DNA of 64,000 nt, from assembly GCF_037102585.1 (NCBI RefSeq), contig NW_027043819.1, positions 124,001 through 188,000 of the forward strand, in the 5' to 3' direction. Positions within the stretch are counted from its first letter, which is position 1. The number at the start of each line of letters is the position of its first letter. Below the pieces are notes generated by a model, which saw nothing but the letters and a program-made list of their open reading frames with translations, was not told the DNA's origin and ran no database searches. This DNA comes from Saccharomycopsis crataegensis. Lineage: Eukaryota; Ascomycota; Saccharomycetes; Ascoideales; Saccharomycopsidaceae. Position numbers and translations under genes: made by a program. Shown in pieces: positions 19,740 through 31,849 of this stretch.

Positions 19740-21035
19740 ATGCAATATCTTCTTCCCTTATATATCTTGGCAGCCACCATTTGTACTATCCACGCTGCTC
19801 CAGTGGATGTTTCAGAACCTGAGAAAAGAGAAGTAACCGCTTCACAGGCTGCATCTAGCGCCTATGCTTCTCTTCAATGGTCTTCTGTGAAAGATTCCAA
19901 TTTTGGTTCTGCTTCAAATTTTCACACTTATTCTAAAGACCTGAACCCAATTCGTGGTGTCAATCTTGGTGGTTGGTTGCTTCTTGAGCCTTGGATCAAT
20001 ACCGATTTATTTAGCACTGCTAATTTCGGAAGTAATTCAATTCCTGCTGATGAATTCAACTTCGTGAACACTCTTGGTTACGCCAAAGCCGGTAATCTTC
20101 TTGAAGCTCACTATGCCAGCTGGATCACCCAGTCTGATTTTGCCACTATGAAATCTTATGGCTTGAACGCTGTCCGTATTCCAATTGGTTATTGGGCTTG
20201 GAAACTTATGTCTACCGATAAGTTTTATCAAGGGTCCCAAGTGACTTATCTTGAAAAGGCAATTAGCTGGGCGAAAGCTGAAGGAATGTATGTATGGATT
20301 GATGTGCATGGCTCTCCAGGCTCTCAAAATGGGTATGATTCATCTGGTCACAAGAACTTTCACGACTGGAATGGGTATGACAACATTGATCAAACCAAGG
20401 AAGTTCTCAATTACGTTTTTGCTAAATATGGTGGCGAAACCTATGCTGACACTGTTATTGGTATTGAGCTTGTTAATGAGCCTCTTGTTGGCGGTACTGG
20501 CGGTGTTACCCAAGATTTCCTTAGTGGATTTTACTCTGATGTTATCAGTTCTGTCAGAAACACTATTGGTTCTCATCAAAATATCATTCTTCAAGACGGT
20601 TATGTTTCCCAAGGTGCATGGGCTGGTAAATCTTACAACAGTGATTCCAAAATCATGTATGACACCCATTTGTACATGTTATACAATGACTATCTCAAGA
20701 ATTTGAATTTTGAAGAAAAGATTTCCCAAGTATGTTCCTGGGGTACCCAAATTGCCGCTCTTAGTTATAAAGAAATGGTTGGCGAATTCACTGCTGCTTT
20801 CGATGCTGACAGCAATTCCGTATACACCAAGACTATCAATAACTGGAGCGCTTCTGACAAATCCACCATCAGTCGTTTTGTTCAAGCAGAGTTCAACGCT
20901 TTTGAAAAAGGTTATGGTTGGTTCTTCTGGAACTGGAAAATGGGTAATTCCGATCAATGGGATTTCCAAAAATTGGTTCAAAATGGTGTTATTCCAAATC
21001 CAGTTTCTAAGAGAACATATTCTGACTGTAAGTGA
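19740..21035 (+). CDS. XOG1: Secreted exo-1,3-beta-glucanase (GH5)
   Basis: The protein is a family GH5 exo-beta-1,3-glucanase of the Exg1/Xog1 type, acting on cell-wall glucan. It has 431 aa (C. albicans Xog1 has 438). Residues 1-20 form a signal peptide ending AHAA-like (IHAA), followed by a Lys-Arg site at 29-30 for Kex2 processing. Family motifs are IRGVNLGGWLLLEPW (71-85), the acid/base Glu247 in ELVNEPL and the nucleophile Glu349 in MVGEFTAA, then WFFWNWK near the end. The nucleophile motif is usually GEW; Phe here is a mild change. Residue 68 is a CTG codon, so probably Ser. XOG1 versus EXG1 is a naming choice. Confidence 0.95.
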   Translation: MQYLLPLYILAATICTIHAAPVDVSEPEKREVTASQAASSAYASLQWSSVKDSNFGSASNFHTYSKDLNPIRGVNLGGWLLLEPWINTDLFSTANFGSNSIPADEFNFVNTLGYAKAGNLLEAHYASWITQSDFATMKSYGLNAVRIPIGYWAWKLMSTDKFYQGSQVTYLEKAISWAKAEGMYVWIDVHGSPGSQNGYDSSGHKNFHDWNGYDNIDQTKEVLNYVFAKYGGETYADTVIGIELVNEPLVGGTGGVTQDFLSGFYSDVISSVRNTIGSHQNIILQDGYVSQGAWAGKSYNSDSKIMYDTHLYMLYNDYLKNLNFEEKISQVCSWGTQIAALSYKEMVGEFTAAFDADSNSVYTKTINNWSASDKSTISRFVQAEFNAFEKGYGWFFWNWKMGNSDQWDFQKLVQNGVIPNPVSKRTYSDCK

Positions 21036-23519
<2,484 letters not shown>

Positions 23520-24425
23520 ACTGCGCATGAATTCCAATAGCTTACAAAAATCCAGAGTCATTGGTAATCTCAATTTTTTTTTTCATTTTCGATTTTTTTT
23601 TTCAACTTTCTCCTTTTTATCTCACACTCAATCTTTACATGGAAAAAGAAATTCATAGTTGCAACGCATATGATGGACAGTGACATTTTCAACAAATTTT
23701 TTTCTTTTATTCTTTTCAAAACAAGAGAAATAATTCATATATGATATGGAATTGATACGATGGGAGGCTTTGACACATGGTAAACCCAACGCCTCATCAA
23801 ATCAAAATCATGCACTACTTAATATTCAAATTTGGTTGTCAAGCATTTATTCACAAAAAGAATAAAAGAAAAAAGTATAGAAATAGAATAGAGAAGAATC
23901 CTGAGATTTGTTCACTTCAAGTTTTATTTTTCATAAAGCCCTGGTTCTTTTCTCTGTTCCGGCTCGTGTCATATTTTTTTTTTGTTTTAACTACTCAATA
24001 ATGATGATAATAATGATAATGGCTATTTTTTTTTACTATTTTTCAATTTTTTTCAAATTTTTTTTAAATGCTTTCCTATTTATTTTACTGATTTTCATCA
24101 AACGATTTTTTTTTTTTGCTTGAAAACTTTGAATTCATCATCTTGTTATTGTTATTATTGGTTTATGTTGTTACTGTTTATCATTTTTTTTTTTTTTTAT
24201 TGATTGTTGCATATATGTATATTAGTTTTCTATTTGTCTTTTTTTAATGTATATTCTCGAAATGTTTTTAAAGATATTCTATATGTATGTGCTCTATATT
24301 GTAGCTATTCGAGGGCTAACTTTTGAGTTAACCTAACAGTTATATGACCACAATGTTTGTGCATACTTATGGAGAGGGAAGTATTGCATTCCTTAGTTTT
24401 TTAATAATTGAAACGTTTGGTATGT
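23520..24425. other. Spacer behind DED1
   Basis: AT-rich sequence with many T tracts (for example 24108-24118 and 24186-24199). Only low-complexity Phe-rich open frames are found, none credible. It probably holds the DED1 terminator. Confidence 0.5.
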
Positions 24426-24740
24426 TTACCACGATACAAATTTTTTATCCTGGAAACAGTGGACGTTTAACAAGCACTTATCTCCATTTGATTGGCTTCT
24501 ACAACCCGACCATTTGTAACCGCAAGCTTCTTCAATAGGTTCTAAGATCTCTTTTCTGATAATAATTGTCTTTGACAATGGATCTGGTACCCCCTCCCCA
24601 ATTTGAGGCTTCGTGAAGAGCTCTCCTGTTTCTATGTTTTCGTATACTTGTTCCGAAGCACCATACACAATTATATACCTTTTGGTATTTGATTTATTCA
24701 CTTTAAAAGTAGCTTTATGGAAATTGAGATTGGCGCCTAA
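24426..24740 (-). pseudogene. Possible small or decayed gene, unknown
   Basis: An open frame on the minus strand from 24740 down to 24426 has protein-like, non-repetitive composition (KRYIIVYGASEQVYENIETG, KTIIIRKEILEPIEEACGY) and four cysteines near its end. It has no ATG; the only in-frame start-like codon is GTG at 24701. Just upstream, a second frame (about 24741-24910) reads REIYDGVIGEI, EEIEVIISGFDNN and runs into TAG at 24739. A -1 shift at the CACACACATCAT tract (about 24741-24753) would join the two frames. This may be a decayed gene, an undetected spliced gene or chance. I do not recognise the product. Confidence 0.3.
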
Positions 24741-25451
24741 TGATGTGTGTGTTCATGCCTCATTATACAGTTATTGTCAAAGCCAGAAATGATGACCTCT
24801 ATTTCCTCCGTTTCCAAAGACTTGGTGCTACGTATTTCCCCAATTACTCCATCATAAATTTCTCGATCAACTACCCCATTGCCAGTTTCTCCATCAGCTT
24901 CTTCTCTTCACTCCCAGCTCCCACATTTTCTCTTAGTACCCTTTTTATCACCTGCCCACATTCTCCATTTCCAGGAAACTTTTCTTGACTAAGCAATCAT
25001 GACTTCGTTTCTACCTCTCACCCGTCGAGTCATAATAAAACTGATCAAGTTCCTACGCTTTTTTTTTTTTACAGCCATTGCACTCTCTCCGTTGCAAGGG
25101 GCTGTCCATCTCGTTGAGAGTCACCCATAACGCATTATTATTATGCTATGCTGTGTTGAAAAACAAAAAACAAAAGGCGTGCACGTGCACGTGCTCAAAC
25201 GCATGACATGAGCGAGTACACGTGACCAAAAATCTTTCTCTGCTCCCCATTGAAAAACTTCTGCAAGAATTATCATCAATATGGTGGTGAGAAATGGTAA
25301 GATATTTTCCTCAATTAGTTAATCAATCTTAACAGAAGAGAATATTTTGTATAGCTAGGGATTTCGTATATCCAGACAACAAAAAAAGAAAAAAACACAA
25401 AACAAAACAGAAACAAACTTTTCTTTGCTTATAAGTTCTTTAAAAGGAAAG
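24741..25451 (+). promoter_or_regulatory. HSH155 upstream region with three CACGTG boxes
   Basis: Three CACGTG palindromes lie within 43 bases: 25182-25187, 25188-25193 (directly abutting) and 25219-25224, 230-270 bases before the HSH155 start. This is a strong candidate Cbf1/bHLH cluster. A small upstream open frame (25281-25322, 13 codons) and a GTAAGA...CTTAAC...TAG pattern (25297-25358) suggest a uORF or a leader intron. A purine-rich leader precedes the ATG. Confidence 0.5.
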
Positions 25452-28400
25452 ATGAGTGACAGACGGATGAAATCACCATCGCGGAAAAGAGCTGGTCGTG
25501 AAAGAAGAAGCCGATGGGATGTGAAAAAGATCAAGTTTGAGAAAGCCCCTGGAAAAAACAATGATAACCATAAAGATGAAGAAATTCAAGTGTCGAAGGA
25601 AGCTGGGCAATTGCAAGATGGTATAGATGATGAAGCCACAAATGAAATTCCCCAAGGGGAAACTGAGAACGGTGACAAAGAAGTCATCAACTCGTCAGTA
25701 CGTAAATCTCGTTGGGAAGAAGATGATGAAGAAGAGGCAGCTAAGTCTAATCCCATAAAGACCATTCCAGTTTTCAATGACCTTCCCCTTACAAATGATG
25801 TCCTCGATATTCTTCTTCCTGAAGGGTATGAAATCCTCGATGCACCTGAAGAGTTCACCAGTGGTGCCATTGACATTAATTTAGATGATCTCAACCAGCA
25901 GAACACTGGGTATATGATCCCGGAGGAGAGCCATGCTTCTAATAAGATCTTACAAGATTCGATAGTGACGAGTGTTCCTGGGATGAAAGACTTGCAATAT
26001 TTCAAAGAGGAGGATGCCAAGTATTTTGGGAAACTTTTGAACGTCGATGGTAAATCACAACAACAACAACAAAAACAACGGGGGGAATTGACGATTGACG
26101 AGCTTAAAGAACAGAAAGTGATGAGATTACTCTTGAAGATCAAAAATGGATCGCCGCCAGTCCGTAAACAGGCGCTTCGTCAATTGACTGACAATTCTAG
26201 AAGTTATGGACCAAAAATTTTATTCAATCAAATTTTACCGCTTTTAATGGAACCGTCTTTAAGTGACAGAGAACGTCACGTATTGGTTAAAGTTATTGAT
26301 CGAGTATTATTCAAATTGGGCGACTTGGTGAGACCTTATACTGACAAGATTCTCAAAGTCATTTCTCCGTTACTCGCCGATGAAGACCCGGTGATGAGAG
26401 CCGAGGCCAGAGAGATCATTTCTAATTTGGTGAAGGCGGCAGGGCTTGTCCATACGATTTCCACCCTTCGAAAATATATCGACTCGCAAGATGAAACCCT
26501 TCGACTTACTACCGCCAGGACGTTTGCGGTGGCCGCTAATACCTTGGGGATTCAATCTTTGGTACCTTTTTTAAGGGCGGTTTGTGGATCCAAGAAATCT
26601 TGGGTGGCACGTCATACGGGGGCGAAAATTGTTCAACAGATCGCCGCGATTGTTGGGTGTGGTGTATTGCCGCATTTGAATTCTCTTGTTGATTGTCTTG
26701 CTGATGGGGTGGAAGATGATAATGTCCAAGTCCGTAAAGCTACAGCGTTGGCATTGAGTGCTTTAGCGGAATCTTCTGCTCCTTATGGGATTGAATCGTT
26801 TGAACCGGTGTTGGAATCTCTTTGGGGAGGTATTAGAAGACATCGAGGCAATACCCTTTCGGCGTACTTGAAATGTATTGGGAATATCATCCCGTTAATG
26901 GATAGTGAATACGCAGGATATTATTCGAATGAAGTGTTTAGAATTTTATTGAGGGAATTCAATTCAGCCGATGATGATATGAAAAGAACGGTGTTGAAGG
27001 TGATTCAACAATGTGCCGCGGTGGAAGGGATCGAAGTGGGATACTTGAGAAACGAAGTGTTGCCATCGTTTATGAAGAATTTCTGGAATCGTCGGTCGGC
27101 ATTGGATAATCGACTCAATAGAATGATTATTGATACTACGGTGGTGTTATCGGATAGAATTGGTTACGAAAATATCGTGGAGAGTATCATCAGTTATTTG
27201 AAGGATGATTCAGAGTTTTTAAGAAAGATGAGTGTCGATACCGTTGATCAAGTTTTCAAAGATTTGGAAATGGTTGATTTAAAGGACCGTACAGAAGAAA
27301 GATTGATCGACGGGATGTTGATTGCTCTACAAAAAACCACTGGTGATTCAAGTGTCAGTAGTAAGAATTCGGTGCTTAAAGCGTTTGGAACCATGGTCGA
27401 TGCCCTAGATATTCGGATGAAGTCTTATTTGCCGCAAATCATTTCGATTATTTTGTACCGTTTGCAAAACGAATCTCCAGAAATCCGTCAGCAATCTGCC
27501 GATTTGATTTCCAAATTGGTCAAAACGATTAAATCGTGTAATGAGGTGGATATCATTAGCAAATTATCCAAAGTGTTGTATGAGTCTTTGGGAGAAGTAT
27601 ATCCCGAAGTGTTGGGTTCGATTTTACATAGTCTTAAGACGATTATTTCTATTATCGGGATCACTTCGATGAACCCATCGATCGATCAATTATTACCAAG
27701 CTTGACGCCAATTCTCCGGAATCGTCATGAGAAAGTGCAGGAAAACGTTATTGATTTGATTGGGTTGATTGCCGATAAGGCGTCAGAATATATTCCTCCC
27801 AAAGAATGGATGAGAATATGTTTTGAATTGCTAGAATTGCTTAAATCTTCGAGAAAGTCGATTAGAAGATCTGCCAATCGAACATTTGGGTTTATTGCCA
27901 AAGCAATTGGTCCACAAGAAGTTTTGGCAACTTTATTGAATAATTTGCGGGTTCAAGAGCGTCAACTTCGGGTGTGTACTGCGGTGGCGATTGGGATTGT
28001 TGCCGAGACTTGCCAACCATTCACGGTGATTCCTCTGATTATGAACGAGTACCGAACTCCGGAGAAGAATGTGCAAAATGGGGTATTGAAGGCGATGACG
28101 TTTATGTTTGAATATATTGGGGGAGAAATGACTAAAGATTACTTGTACGCGGTGACCCCGCTCCTTGAAGATGCGTTATCCGACAGAGATCAAATCCATC
28201 GACAAACTGCGGCAACTGTGATCAAACATATGGCGATCAATTGTGCAGGATTGGGGATGGAAGAAGTGTTTATCCATTTTTTGAACATGCTTATGCCTAA
28301 TATCTACGAAACCAGTCCGCACGTTATTGAAAGAATTCTTGACGGGATAAACGGGATTAGAACTAATGTTGGGGCGGGGGTGTTTATGAATTATGTTATG

Positions 28401-28556
28401 ATTGGGCTTTGGTATTCTGCCAGGAAGGTTAGAACTCCTTATTGGAAATTATACAATGATTGTTATGTGCAAAGTTGTGATGCGATGGTTCCGTATTATC
28501 CAAAGTTTGAGAACGACAAGGAGGCGGAGATTGAAGAATTGGATGTGTGGTTTTAA
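25452..28556 (+). CDS. HSH155: U2 snRNP SF3b component Hsh155 (SF3B1)
   Basis: Hsh155 is the large HEAT-repeat protein of SF3b; it clamps the branch helix between U2 snRNA and the intron. The 1034-aa protein starts at the ATG at 25452 (MSDRRMKSPSRKR); the in-frame extension upstream has no ATG. N-terminal tryptophan motifs SRWDVKK (about 20-26) and KSRWEED resemble the U2AF-ligand motifs of SF3B1. From about residue 220 the HEAT array runs to the end, including RKQALRQLTDNSRSYGP, GSKKSWVARHTGAKIVQQI, HRGNTLSAYLK, PPKEWMRICFELLELLKS and NVQNGVLKAM, all near-identical in fungi and human. It is complete. Its partner in this window is PRP16, also spliceosomal, but the genes are not adjacent. Confidence 0.96.
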   Translation: MSDRRMKSPSRKRAGRERRSRWDVKKIKFEKAPGKNNDNHKDEEIQVSKEAGQLQDGIDDEATNEIPQGETENGDKEVINSSVRKSRWEEDDEEEAAKSNPIKTIPVFNDLPLTNDVLDILLPEGYEILDAPEEFTSGAIDINLDDLNQQNTGYMIPEESHASNKILQDSIVTSVPGMKDLQYFKEEDAKYFGKLLNVDGKSQQQQQKQRGELTIDELKEQKVMRLLLKIKNGSPPVRKQALRQLTDNSRSYGPKILFNQILPLLMEPSLSDRERHVLVKVIDRVLFKLGDLVRPYTDKILKVISPLLADEDPVMRAEAREIISNLVKAAGLVHTISTLRKYIDSQDETLRLTTARTFAVAANTLGIQSLVPFLRAVCGSKKSWVARHTGAKIVQQIAAIVGCGVLPHLNSLVDCLADGVEDDNVQVRKATALALSALAESSAPYGIESFEPVLESLWGGIRRHRGNTLSAYLKCIGNIIPLMDSEYAGYYSNEVFRILLREFNSADDDMKRTVLKVIQQCAAVEGIEVGYLRNEVLPSFMKNFWNRRSALDNRLNRMIIDTTVVLSDRIGYENIVESIISYLKDDSEFLRKMSVDTVDQVFKDLEMVDLKDRTEERLIDGMLIALQKTTGDSSVSSKNSVLKAFGTMVDALDIRMKSYLPQIISIILYRLQNESPEIRQQSADLISKLVKTIKSCNEVDIISKLSKVLYESLGEVYPEVLGSILHSLKTIISIIGITSMNPSIDQLLPSLTPILRNRHEKVQENVIDLIGLIADKASEYIPPKEWMRICFELLELLKSSRKSIRRSANRTFGFIAKAIGPQEVLATLLNNLRVQERQLRVCTAVAIGIVAETCQPFTVIPLIMNEYRTPEKNVQNGVLKAMTFMFEYIGGEMTKDYLYAVTPLLEDALSDRDQIHRQTAATVIKHMAINCAGLGMEEVFIHFLNMLMPNIYETSPHVIERILDGINGIRTNVGAGVFMNYVMIGLWYSARKVRTPYWKLYNDCYVQSCDAMVPYYPKFENDKEAEIEELDVWF

Positions 28557-30915
28557 TTGGAATTGTATTATTAACTAGTGTTATGTTATATTATTACTGT
28601 TATGTTATGTTATGTTATGTTGTGTTATGTTAAGTTATGCTAAGTTATGTTATGTTACTATTATGTTATCATTTTTTTTTTTCTTTTTTTTTTTTATTTT
28701 CTTTGAATGTTTTACAATTCAATTCTCTTTGAATAATGTAGTTTTTTTTTTTTCGGTTTTTTTTTTTTTTCCCTATCAGTTAAAAACCGACGGATATAAT
28801 ATAACCAGGTAGGGCATGATAATAAGCCAACTCTCGCTCTGTCTATCTCTTTTCATGGATGATGAAGAATTAAAGTTTGTTTTTTGATGATGCTATTTTC
28901 CATGCTGGGGCAAGTAGGCTCATGATTCAAGGGATTGATGCTGAGAAGAGCAATAACCAGCACGAGAGAGAGTGTGTGTGTGAGAGAGAGTGAGAGTGAG
29001 AGAGAGAGAGCGGCACGAATTGAACTTTAGATCTCCATGTACAATTAATTATGGTTTTTATTGTAAATTAAAAGGTAAGCGGATTCCCGATTCAGGTAAG
29101 AAAGAAAAAAATAGAAAATTAACTTAATTAAAAAACCATAGTAATAGATCTGTAGATAGCAAGATCAACAAGTTGGCTCCAGCAATCCCTACATGCCACT
29201 AGTGCCTTGATTGGCCAAAATAAGCTCTAGATCGTTAAAAAGATTGATTTGCCATTGAAAGAGAAAGAGAAAGAGAGAGAAAAAAAAAAAAAAAAAAATA
29301 AAGAGGGAAAAGAGAGACAGTTGACGAAAGGAGACAGTATACTGGTATACTTACTTACTTACTTACTTACTTTCTTTCTTTCTCCCGTGTTTCTTTTTGT
29401 GCCTCATTTTTTTTTTTTTTTTTTTTCTTTGAAAAAACGTTTATTCCTCAAAGACGATAGATAGATAGATATATGGATAGATAGATAGACAGACTGTTAT
29501 CTAAAAAACAACAACAAAAGACCATGATGAAAATATTATTAAACAAAGGTCAATTTTTATTCTTATAGGAGAGTGCCGACTAGGGCAATTGTTACCATAC
29601 CGTAGATTCAAAACCCATCAATCAATTGTATGTCCAACAACAAAAATTTACAGAATCTCGTGGCGAAGGGAAGGGAAATACTATTTATTGTACTGTATTG
29701 TGTTACATTGTATTGTGTTGTACTCACTTGCCCCAAAAAAACAACGATTAATCCGACACCCCCTTTCCAATATACTTACCCAATGTATATATATTATTAT
29801 ATAATCATCTGTATTGTAAATCGAGGTCGTTATTTATTCATTTATTCATGGCTCTAGATAGAATAACAAGATTATTATTATGTTATAACATCATGTTGTC
29901 TGCCGTAGTAAATAAACAATTAACAAAAAAAAAAAAAAAAAAAAAAGGCCCTTTGAGCTCCGGAGGAAAGAGTGAACGAATGGACCGATGTTGGCCCTTT
30001 TCCCAAGTGAGGAGGACCTAGCCACCACACCACGGTGCTTTGTTTGATTAAAGAGAGCAAGACCAGCCAGCAGCCAGCAGCCAGCAAGCCAGCAAGCTGG
30101 AAGGGAGAGAATCCTCCATCCCTCCTCTATTAAGATTGCTGATGGGGCGCACAGTCCCGCGACTAAAAAAAAAAAAAAAGACAACTCGGCGATCGCCGTG
30201 CTGCCAGTTTCTTTCTTTCTTTCTTTCTTTCTTTCTTTCCAATTCCGCGATAGCCAGATCAGATCGGTGGTTAATCAATAACAATGTGTGGTTATCTATT
30301 ACATAATATGTAGCGTCGATGACAATAGGATTGCTAGCAATAGCTGTGCTGTGTTGTGATTGCTGGTGGTGGTGCACGGTATTCTTCTTCCCGTTTCGGA
30401 CTGACGTCGCTGTTGTGCTGATGGCCACTAAAAAGCTGCTGCTACTGCTTCTCGCGAAAATTCTAATTTTTGCAATTTCCCACATAAAGTGTCTGGTCAA
30501 CCTGTCAACCAGATATATTATCATCACCAACACCACCCTTCAAGGGTTTTACCCCATAATTTACACGTATTCAGTGATTTTCTCTTAGCTTTTTTTTGTT
30601 GAAAAAAAAAAAAAAGGAAAAAAAAAAATTGAATAATTTCTTCTTCTTCTTCCTCTTCTTCTTCTGCCCAACAACACAGCCTCCAACTCTTATGGTGTCG
30701 CGATCTCATTAACCGATATATTTCAATTGCAAATTACAAATCACCAAAAAAAATAAAATAAGAAAATAAATAAAAACCCTGCAAAAAGGTAATATTAACC
30801 AGGCAGCAATTGCCATATAATCCATAGGTCTTTCTGTCATCAACACATCATATTATATCGAGTTCAAGCCAAAACTAAAAAGAAAAAGAAAAGTAAAATA
30901 AAATAAAATAAAAAG
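28557..30915. other. Microsatellite-rich spacer before the Cys-rich gene
   Basis: A 2.36-kb gene-free region crowded with simple repeats: TTATG-type repeats (28580-28669), GT/GA runs (28969-29011), A run (29281-29298), CTTA then TTTC (29349-29383), T run (29408-29426), GATA (29456-29490), TTGTA/TTGTG-like runs (29681-29727), A run (29922-29946), CCAGCAG/CCAGCAA units (30064-30098) and TTTC (30208-30239). Between them no protein or RNA gene was recognised. The downstream part must contain the promoter of the gene at 30916. Confidence 0.55.
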
Positions 30916-31488
30916 ATGTGTTTGCTGCTCGCATCATCGATCCTTGCACAAATCTTATACTTTCAATCGTCGCTTCACAAATTATCCCAGTTCGATCATC
31001 TTGCAGGTCTTGACGGGTCTATAATCACCAATAACCACCACCAGAATGATCACTCTAATACCCCAGGGTTATCGCTAGCTTCTAGTGACTTATCGCAGCA
31101 GCAGCCCTTATCATCGACGCTATATTCTTCCAATAACATTTCTTCTTCTTCTGATGTTTTTAATAACCCCAATCTACTAAATCCATTGCATATTCACAAC
31201 ATAGATACCAATAATCATTATCAAAACCAACATATTGCCGTTTTCATCTCATCTTCACCATCAGTATCATCGAATAGTCAATCATCGATAGCAGCGTCGT
31301 CGACATCATCATCTACAGTCTATCCAAGTATGGATCCCAGCTGGTATGGCTGTGAAGCCCGGTGCAAGTACGATTATTGCAATGAGTTTGTCGATTGCAG
31401 TTATAATTGTCGAAGTGTGGTGTTTGATAGCTATGCCCCCACTACATGTCGAGTCGAAGGAGTATGCGAGTGCATCAGTGAACGATGA
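30916..31488 (+). CDS. Small Cys-rich, probably secreted protein
   Basis: I do not recognise this 190-aa protein. The first 17 residues are hydrophobic and look like a signal peptide (residue 4 is a CTG codon, so probably Ser). Residues 30-140 are a low-complexity linker rich in Ser, Asn and His. The last 45 residues hold eight cysteines at 146, 150, 155, 161, 165, 178, 184 and 186. The CxxxC (161/165) followed by C, then CxC (184/186), is the spacing of the CS-alpha-beta (defensin-type) fold. No GPI signal or membrane segment follows, so release from the cell is likely. A cell-surface or antimicrobial-type peptide is an inference only; it could equally be a lineage-specific wall protein. The gene stands alone behind a 2.3-kb repeat-rich upstream region. 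Confidence 0.7.
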   Translation: MCLLLASSILAQILYFQSSLHKLSQFDHLAGLDGSIITNNHHQNDHSNTPGLSLASSDLSQQQPLSSTLYSSNNISSSSDVFNNPNLLNPLHIHNIDTNNHYQNQHIAVFISSSPSVSSNSQSSIAASSTSSSTVYPSMDPSWYGCEARCKYDYCNEFVDCSYNCRSVVFDSYAPTTCRVEGVCECISER

Positions 31489-31693
31489 TTATAATCGCAA
31501 ACGTAAAAAAAAGAAGAAAGATATCAGGTAAAGAGTATTTCTATTTTTTTTTTTTTTCCTTTTCGTTTGTTTGAAATTTGAGATGAGAAATGATTTCCTT
31601 TTTTTTTTTTTGTTGTTGTTATTGTTGTTGTTGTATTAGTTAATTTTGCTCTTACATTTATGATTTATATTAGTAGATTAATGTTTCATGATT

Positions 31694-31730
<37 letters not shown>

Positions 31731-31849
31731 ATTAGTTGTATATTCCAGCTCCTTTATGTAGGGCTTTTCAAAAAGGAAGTAGAATATATATATATATATT
31801 ACTTAAACGTAACAGTTTTTCAATATATTCTCGAAGAAGATATTTTTTT
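31489..31849. other. Convergent spacer with a 33-base T run
   Basis: A 3'-to-3' spacer between the Cys-rich gene and the METTL16-type gene. It contains an uninterrupted T run at 31695-31727 and a TA array at 31786-31799. No gene is seen. Confidence 0.6.

Noticed and set aside
24740-24988. Plus-strand 82-aa frame rich in Ser, Phe and Pro
   Set aside because: Pyrimidine-rich strand composition explains it; the opposite strand looks more protein-like, though that too is unproven.
28850-28950. C/D snoRNA-like pattern (ATGATGA ... CTGA)
   Set aside because: The boxes occur, but the terminal stem is poor and no guide complement to rRNA could be verified by eye; short motifs like these arise by chance.
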